Positions 6,955 through 11,078 of a DNA stretch of 11,078 bases are shown here, in pieces (the first letter of the stretch is position 1; each line of letters begins with the position of its first letter). The stretch comes from Deltaproteobacteria bacterium (GTDB lineage Bacteria; Desulfobacterota; Deferrimicrobia; Deferrimicrobiales; Deferrimicrobiaceae). The stretch is from the NCBI GenBank assembly GCA_003105225.1, contig PQAK01000218.1, positions 1 to 11,078 on the forward strand, read 5' to 3'. The notes below the pieces were generated by a model. The model was given only the letters and a program-made list of their open reading frames with translations, ran no database searches and had not been told where the DNA came from. A program made the position numbers and the translations under genes.

Positions 6955-7644
6955 TCACTTGACGGCGATCAGCTCGACTTCGAAGAGGAGCGTGGCGTTC
7001 GGGCCGATCTCGCGGCCCGCCCCGCGTTCGCCGTAGGCGAGATTCGACGGGACGAAGAGCTGCCACTTGTCGCCTTCCTTCATCTTCTGCAGGGCCTCCG
7101 TCCATCCGGCGATCACGCCGTTCACGGGGAAGGACGCCGTCTGGCCGCGCTTGTAGGAGCTGTCGAACTCCGTCCCGTCGATCAGGGTGCCCCGGTAGTT
7201 GGTCTCCACCGTGTCGGTGGCCTTGGGGGTCTTTCCCTTGCCGGACTGGATCACCTTGTATTGAAGGCCGGAGGGCAGCGTGACGACCCCTTCCTTCTTC
7301 CCGTTCGCGGCGAGGAACGCCTCCCCCTCCGCCTTGTTCTTCTCGGCGAGCTTCCTGGCGGCCTCGGCCTGCTTCTCCATCATTTCCTTCTGAAGGGCGG
7401 TCATCGTGGCGCGGTACTCTTCATCGCTCATCAAGGCCTTCCCGCCGGAGAGGGCGTCCTTGAGCCCGCGGGAGAGCAGGTCCACGTCCACGTCGACGGC
7501 ATCCCGCTGAAGGTTTTTCCCGATGTTCATCCCGATGCCGTAGCTCACCTTGTCCTTCTGGGTCTTCAGCACCACCGCTTCCTCTCCGAACGCCTGGCCT
7601 GCGAACAGCACGACGGCGAACACCGCGATCCACCGGACGATCAT
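6955..7644 (-). CDS. Periplasmic FKBP-type peptidyl-prolyl cis-trans isomerase (FkpA/Mip-like)
   Basis: The enzyme speeds cis-trans isomerisation of Xaa-Pro bonds and acts as a folding helper outside the cytoplasm. It has 229 residues, the size of FkpA and Mip proteins. A signal peptide lies at 1-20 (IAVFAVVLFAGQAFG). An FKBP N-terminal dimerisation region spans about 27-112 (KVSYGIGMNIGKNL, then a charged helix MEKQAEAARKLAEKNKAEGE). The FKBP domain occupies about 123-229. Binding-pocket residues are all in place: Y150, F160-D161 in GTEFDSS, V177-I178, W181, Y204 in LAYGERG and F221. The ATG has AAGGA just upstream at normal spacing. It is the first gene of a probable operon with two Gate-domain proteins and perhaps the M16 protease, driven by the promoter at 7695-7724. 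Confidence 0.93.
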   Translation of the reverse strand: MIVRWIAVFAVVLFAGQAFGEEAVVLKTQKDKVSYGIGMNIGKNLQRDAVDVDVDLLSRGLKDALSGGKALMSDEEYRATMTALQKEMMEKQAEAARKLAEKNKAEGEAFLAANGKKEGVVTLPSGLQYKVIQSGKGKTPKATDTVETNYRGTLIDGTEFDSSYKRGQTASFPVNGVIAGWTEALQKMKEGDKWQLFVPSNLAYGERGAGREIGPNATLLFEVELIAVK

Positions 7645-7694
7645 AGGTATTCCTTTCTTCCCCCGCAGCACGGTTGATGGAGTTTCGAGTAGGG

Positions 7695-7724
7695 ATTGTA
7701 CCACCCGGCGATTGCCGCTGTCAT
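7695..7724 (-). promoter_or_regulatory. Sigma70-type promoter with extended -10 for the FKBP gene
   Basis: On the minus strand, ATGACA (7724-7719) and TACAAT (7700-7695) each match the -35 and -10 consensus at five of six positions, with an 18-base spacer. TGG directly before TACAAT gives an extended -10. Transcription would begin near 7688, leaving about 44 bases of leader before the ATG at 7644. Confidence 0.6.
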
Positions 7725-7726
7725 CC

Positions 7727-7740
7727 GCACCCCCGGGTGC
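7727..7740. repeat. Short GC-rich palindrome upstream of the FKBP -35 box
   Basis: GCACCC and GGGTGC are exact reverse complements separated by two bases. The element abuts the -35 box of the FKBP promoter and sits in the 165-base divergent gap before the glycerate kinase gene, so it could be an operator. GC-rich palindromes arise easily by chance at this base composition. Confidence 0.35.
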
Positions 7741-7809
7741 CGCCTTGACCCTCGCGCGCGATCGTGCGATGAAACATCCATTCCGTGACGGATTTTCCCG
7801 GGCGGGCCG

Positions 7810-9153
7810 ATGACGACAAGAGCAAGCGACATCCTCGAACGGATATTCCGCAAGGCCGTAAGGGTCGCCGACCCGGGCCGCGGCGTCGCGGTGACACTGC
7901 GGGCGGGACCGGAGGGGTTGTCGCTTCTGCGCGGCGGAAACGCCGCAGCCGCGACGTGGGCCGGGGCCGGAAACGTTTACCTGGTCGGAGGGGGGAAAGC
8001 CGGAAGGGCGATGGGGGAAGCGGCCCTCGCGGTTCTCGGGGGCCGGATCGCTGCAGGGACGATCGCCGTCCCGCACGGAGACGGGAGAAAGACGGGAACG
8101 GTCCGGTTCCTCGAGGCCGGACATCCGGCTCCCGACCCGGGGAGCCTTGCGGCCGCGCGCGACATCCTCTCCCTCCTTTCGCGGGCCGGAGAGGGGGACC
8201 TCGTGATCGCCCTGATCTCCGGCGGAGGGTCCGCCATGCTGTGCGCACCTGCCGACGGAGTATCCCTCGAGGAGAAAGCCGCCCTGTCGGGACTCCTCGT
8301 TCGCGCGGGCGCCGACATCCATTCCTTGAACGCCGTCCGGAAACACCTCTCCCTTATCAAGGGAGGGCGGGCCGCCATCGCGGCGTCTCCCGCCGGGGTG
8401 TGGGCCCTCCTGCTCTCGGACGTCCCCGGGGACGATCCTTCCGTCATCGCGTCGGGACCGTTCTCCCCCGACCCCACGACTTTCGGGGACGCGATGGCGG
8501 TCCTTTCGCGTTTCGGGGTCCTGCGCGAGGCCCCGCGGGGAGCCTTGCGGCGCCTCGAAGCGGGGGCGTCAGGAAAGTCGGACGAGACGCCGAAGCCCGG
8601 CCACTCCGCGTTCGCAGCGGTCACCTGCGTCGTCATCGGGTCGAACCGGACCGCCCTCGAGGGGGCGGCCGAAGCCGCGAAGGCCGAAGGGATCGGCTCG
8701 ATCCGCTTGCTGCCGGGGTTCCTCTCGGGCGAAGCCGGGGAGTGCGCGAAGTCGTTCGTCGCGGAAATGCGCCTCCTCTCCTCTTCCCTGCCGCCGGGAG
8801 AAACCGCGGCCCTCATCGCCGGAGGGGAGACCACGGTCCGCGTGGAGGGGAGGGGAACGGGGGGCCGCTGCCAGGAATTCGCGCTGTCCGCCGCGATCGA
8901 GCTTTCGGGAACTGCCGGGATGACGCTACTGTGCGCGGGCACGGACGGGATCGACGGACCCACCGACGCCGCCGGGGCGATCGCAGACGGGTCCACCTGC
9001 GACAGGGCGAAGGTGGGAGGCTTGTCCCCCGATTCCTTCCTCGAGAACAACGACGCCTACGCCCTGTTCCGGGTCCTGGGGGACCTCGTCGTCACCGGGC
9101 CCACGGGGACCAACGTCGCCGACGTGGCCATCGGGCTGGTTTCGAAGACGTAA
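7810..9153 (+). CDS. Glycerate 2-kinase (DUF4147/MOFRL family)
   Basis: The enzyme phosphorylates D-glycerate with ATP, in this family normally to 2-phosphoglycerate, linking glycerate, hydroxypyruvate or serine breakdown to lower glycolysis in the cytoplasm. It has 447 residues, the usual length. The N-terminal DUF4147 domain carries VGGGKAGRAMG with K63, EAGHPAPD (102-109), ISGGGSAML (136-144) and LLLSDVPGDD (200-209). The C-terminal MOFRL domain carries GGETTV (338-343), GRGTGGRCQEF (347-357), AGTDGIDGPTDAAGA (376-390) and TGPTGTNVAD (429-438). The position before QE is Cys354 where Asn is common in relatives as I recall them. No good ribosome site precedes the ATG at 7810, but the reading frame and family N-terminus agree with it. 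It is the only plus-strand gene, divergent from the FKBP operon and convergent with the next gene. No pathway partner is visible. Confidence 0.92.
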   Translation: MTTRASDILERIFRKAVRVADPGRGVAVTLRAGPEGLSLLRGGNAAAATWAGAGNVYLVGGGKAGRAMGEAALAVLGGRIAAGTIAVPHGDGRKTGTVRFLEAGHPAPDPGSLAAARDILSLLSRAGEGDLVIALISGGGSAMLCAPADGVSLEEKAALSGLLVRAGADIHSLNAVRKHLSLIKGGRAAIAASPAGVWALLLSDVPGDDPSVIASGPFSPDPTTFGDAMAVLSRFGVLREAPRGALRRLEAGASGKSDETPKPGHSAFAAVTCVVIGSNRTALEGAAEAAKAEGIGSIRLLPGFLSGEAGECAKSFVAEMRLLSSSLPPGETAALIAGGETTVRVEGRGTGGRCQEFALSAAIELSGTAGMTLLCAGTDGIDGPTDAAGAIADGSTCDRAKVGGLSPDSFLENNDAYALFRVLGDLVVTGPTGTNVADVAIGLVSKT

Positions 9154-9164
9154 GGCGGGCCGCG

Positions 9165-9638
9165 TTACTTCCTTTTGAGAGTTGTCTGCCGATTGGACGT
9201 GACGGAGCCCCCCTGCGCCGGCCTGTCGGTTTCAATGGTGGCCTTCACCGTGTTTTCGTCCTCTTTTTTCAGCGTGACGCTTGATGTATATCCATCCTTG
9301 GATTTCCATTCCAGAATGAATTGATCTCCTTGCACTTTCCCCCACCCCTTGATCGTCCCGTCCTGGATCGGGCGGCCGTTTTGCCATTGGCCCGATCCCC
9401 AGGAATACCTTGTGCCCAGCAATCCATCCTTGTTCATTTTTCCGATCGCCACCGTAACATCCACGCCAAAGTTTCCCCATGGCCACTTGCCGGTCCAAAC
9501 CCCCTGGAAATAGGAACCGGCATCCGCGGCGATCGATTTTTCAACCGCTGGAGGAGCCGCGTTATCCAGGTTTGCCGCGTATCCCGCCGAAAATGTCACC
9601 AGCAGGAGCGCCGCTACGGCAATACCTATTGATTTCAT
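9165..9638 (-). CDS. Small secreted protein of unknown function, beta-rich
   Basis: I do not recognise a named family. The 157-residue product begins with a clear signal peptide (MKSIGIAVAALLLVTFSAGYAA, cleavage likely near residue 22). After a short linker comes a domain of alternating polar and hydrophobic residues rich in Trp, Gly and Tyr: YFQGVWTGKWPWG, VDVTVAIGKM, TRYSWGSGQW and DQFILEWKSKDGYTSSVTL. This looks like a small beta-barrel or lipocalin-like fold and is reminiscent of 'GTWSG...YSWG' carbohydrate- or lipid-handling add-on domains, but that is only a resemblance. AAGGAGG six bases before the ATG is a very strong ribosome site. The coding bases are plainly less G+C rich than the neighbours: 9241-9300 has 28 G+C in 60. 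The stop lies 11 bases from the convergent glycerate kinase stop, with no terminator between. Confidence 0.8.
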   Translation of the reverse strand: MKSIGIAVAALLLVTFSAGYAANLDNAAPPAVEKSIAADAGSYFQGVWTGKWPWGNFGVDVTVAIGKMNKDGLLGTRYSWGSGQWQNGRPIQDGTIKGWGKVQGDQFILEWKSKDGYTSSVTLKKEDENTVKATIETDRPAQGGSVTSNRQTTLKRK

Positions 9639-9673
9639 GAAACGCCTCCTTCACGAACAACGGGAATGTCGAA

Positions 9674-9684
9674 ATTGTATCAAT
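9674..9684 (-). promoter_or_regulatory. Possible -10 element and small palindrome before the secreted protein gene
   Basis: On the minus strand this reads ATTGATACAAT, a 4-3-4 palindrome that includes a TACAAT -10 match (9679-9674). A start near 9667 would give a leader of about 29 bases. No recognisable -35 box lies at the right distance, so this is weak. Confidence 0.3.
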
Positions 9685-9704
9685 AATGTCCCGGGGTGGT
9701 GTTT

Positions 9705-11078
9705 TTACTTGAGGATCCGGAAGAGGTTGCTGTAATCGTCGGTCCACAGGCGCCCGCGCGCATCCTGCGCCGGCGGCTTCCCCGCCGCCGACAGCGCGGG
9801 GCCGCCGAGCCGCCGCGGGTCTCCCGACACAAGGACCCAGGTCGCCGCGTAGATGCCGCTTGCCTCCTCGTCCCCCGTGTCCACCACGAGGGCTTCCTTG
9901 CCCGCCGATTCCGCCGCTCGGCCCACGACCGGTGCAAGGTCCAGGTACTTGTTCGACACGTGGACTGCCAGGATCCCGTCCTCCTTGAGATGCCGGAAAT
10001 AGAGATCGAACGCTTCGCGGGTCAGCAGGTGGACGGGAATCGAATCCCCGGAAAACGCGTCCACGACGAGGACGTCGTACCCCTGGGGCGGCTCGGCCTC
10101 CAGGGACAGGCGCGCATCGCCCGGCACGATGTCCACCTTCGCATCCGAGTCCCGGAGGTAGGAAAACTCCGTACCGGCGAGCCGGACGACGAGCGGGTTG
10201 ATCTCGTAGAAGCGGTAGAGATCGCCCCGCCTGCCGTACGCGGCGACCGTACCCGCGCCCAGGCCGACGACGCCGACGCGCAGGGGATTCCCGCCGCGCC
10301 CGGAATCCCGCAGCGCGAGCCCCACGCCGGACTTCGGGCCGTAGTAGGTGGTCGGGAGGCGGCGCCTGGCCGGGGAGAGGAACTGCCTTCCGTGCGTGAT
10401 GGCGCCGTGCACCAGCGTGCGCATCTCGAGGTCGCCGCCCGGGGGACCCGAATCGCTCACCTTGAGCCCGCCGTAGAAATTCCGCGCCATCACCCGCGCA
10501 TCCCGGGTCGCCTCCCGGATCTGCCACGCCAGCAGGCCCGAAAGCCCCACCGTGCAGACCACGGCGAAGGCCATCGCCGCCGTCCGCCGCCGGCCCCCCG
10601 CGGAATCCGGCACCCGGGACCGGAACAGCACGGCCAGGGACAGGGCCGCGCAGGTTGCGATCCCCGCGGGAAGCTCGTAATAGCCCCGGAAGCCGTACGG
10701 CGCGACCAGTCCGACGAAGATCCCGCCGACCGCGCCGCCGAGCGAAACCATCAGGTAGTAGGAAGTGAGGCGACGGGGATGCGGCTTCATCGCCGCCAGC
10801 TCCCCGTGGCACACCATGCAGCAGACGAAGAGCCCGCCGGAAAAGACCGGGATCAGGACCGCCAGCCGCTCGGTCTCGTGCCCCTGGGAGAGCAGGACGG
10901 CCATCCCGGCGAGCGCGGCCGCCAGGAGCGGCAGGTAGATGTTGCGGCGGTACCAGCTCTCCCCGGAAAAGCACAGGATGAAGCTCAACAGGTAAAGGGT
11001 CAGGGGGAGCACCCACAGGAAAGGGATCGCGGCGACGTTCTGCGTGAGATGGTTGGTGACGGCCAGGAGCATCGTGGA
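9705..11078 (-). CDS. Membrane-fused spermidine-synthase-like protein (5' end missing)
   Basis: This belongs to the family usually annotated as 'fused MFS/spermidine synthase': a multi-helix membrane part followed by a Rossmann methyltransferase-like domain. About 457 residues are present and the frame is open at the right edge, so the N-terminus is missing. Numbered from the internal Met at 11072, membrane helices lie at about 17-35, 44-62, 70-88, 105-126, 132-150 and 165-183. The soluble domain includes RNFYGGLKV (197-205), LVHGAITHGRQ (220-230), the SAM-type loop VVGLGAGTVAAYG (268-280), YEINP (289-293) and VVDAFSGDSIPVHLL (336-350), ending with the family's WTDDYSNLF. The usual spermidine synthase DxxDP site is replaced by DAFSGDSIP, so true aminopropyl transfer is doubtful. 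Transcribed toward the secreted-protein gene 66 bases away. Family sure, function unknown. Confidence 0.88.
   Translation of the reverse strand, partial: STMLLAVTNHLTQNVAAIPFLWVLPLTLYLLSFILCFSGESWYRRNIYLPLLAAALAGMAVLLSQGHETERLAVLIPVFSGGLFVCCMVCHGELAAMKPHPRRLTSYYLMVSLGGAVGGIFVGLVAPYGFRGYYELPAGIATCAALSLAVLFRSRVPDSAGGRRRTAAMAFAVVCTVGLSGLLAWQIREATRDARVMARNFYGGLKVSDSGPPGGDLEMRTLVHGAITHGRQFLSPARRRLPTTYYGPKSGVGLALRDSGRGGNPLRVGVVGLGAGTVAAYGRRGDLYRFYEINPLVVRLAGTEFSYLRDSDAKVDIVPGDARLSLEAEPPQGYDVLVVDAFSGDSIPVHLLTREAFDLYFRHLKEDGILAVHVSNKYLDLAPVVGRAAESAGKEALVVDTGDEEASGIYAATWVLVSGDPRRLGGPALSAAGKPPAQDARGRLWTDDYSNLFRILK

Noticed and set aside
7745..7773. A plus-strand promoter for the glycerate kinase gene with TTGACC as -35
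   Set aside because: At 16-17 bases downstream only CGATGA or GATGAA is available, at most three of six matches to the -10 consensus; too weak to call.
9154..9164. A bidirectional terminator between the convergent stops
   Set aside because: Only 11 bases separate the stop codons, and the GC-rich bases there form no stem with a usable loop or a U-run.
7785..9284. A 499-codon open frame overlapping the glycerate kinase gene
   Set aside because: It is an Arg/Gly/Pro-rich shadow frame without domains; the kinase frame carries every expected family motif.
10806..10820. A CXXCH haem c motif (CMVCH) in the membrane-fused synthase
   Set aside because: It lies at the end of a membrane helix. The VCHGEL part is, as I recall, a family-wide motif in proteins that lack the first cysteine, so haem attachment is unlikely.

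Overview
The window is a high-G+C bacterial chromosome fragment, densely coding and mostly on the minus strand. It holds ten genes, two of them cut by the window edges. I see no tRNA, rRNA, CRISPR array, insertion sequence or phage gene. The gene content (an RND efflux operon whose pump starts with a PREEEPQI-type segment, a Mip/FkpA-type FKBP, paired short Gate-domain membrane proteins, and a sigma54-like promoter) suggests a Gram-negative bacterium. My best guess is the Desulfuromonadota/Deltaproteobacteria or a similar high-G+C lineage, but this is inference from family resemblance only.

Layout, read along the minus strand from right to left. (1) 11078-9705: 5'-truncated polytopic membrane protein fused to a spermidine-synthase-like domain. 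(2) 9638-9165: small secreted protein of unknown function, visibly lower in G+C than its neighbours. (3) 9153-7810, the only plus-strand gene: MOFRL-family glycerate 2-kinase, convergent with (2) and divergent from (4). (4) 7644-5944 and on to 3287: a probable operon of a periplasmic FKBP-type peptidyl-prolyl isomerase, two Gate-domain ('nucleoside recognition') membrane proteins, and a large two-domain secreted M16 zinc protease. (5) 3286-2983: a relatively A+T-rich 304-base intergenic region with tandem and inverted repeats and a sigma54-like -24/-12 element. (6) 2982-1: tripartite efflux operon in the order outer-membrane channel, periplasmic adaptor, RND pump. Its genes are joined by ATGA and GTGA stop/start overlaps, and the pump runs off the left edge.

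How the genes fit together: the efflux operon should build one envelope-spanning pump (channel 470 aa, lipoprotein adaptor 400 aa, inner-membrane RND pump). The FKBP and M16 protease both carry export signals and could serve envelope protein folding and turnover. The paired Gate proteins between them are membrane proteins with unknown substrate. The glycerate kinase would feed D-glycerate into lower glycolysis as 2-phosphoglycerate.

Most of the window is ordinary housekeeping or accessory envelope content. The least explained parts are the repeat-rich control region before the efflux operon (3051-3231), the FKBP/Gate/Gate/M16 neighbourhood, and the low-G+C secreted protein at 9165-9638. I do not see convincing evidence for a wholly new system.
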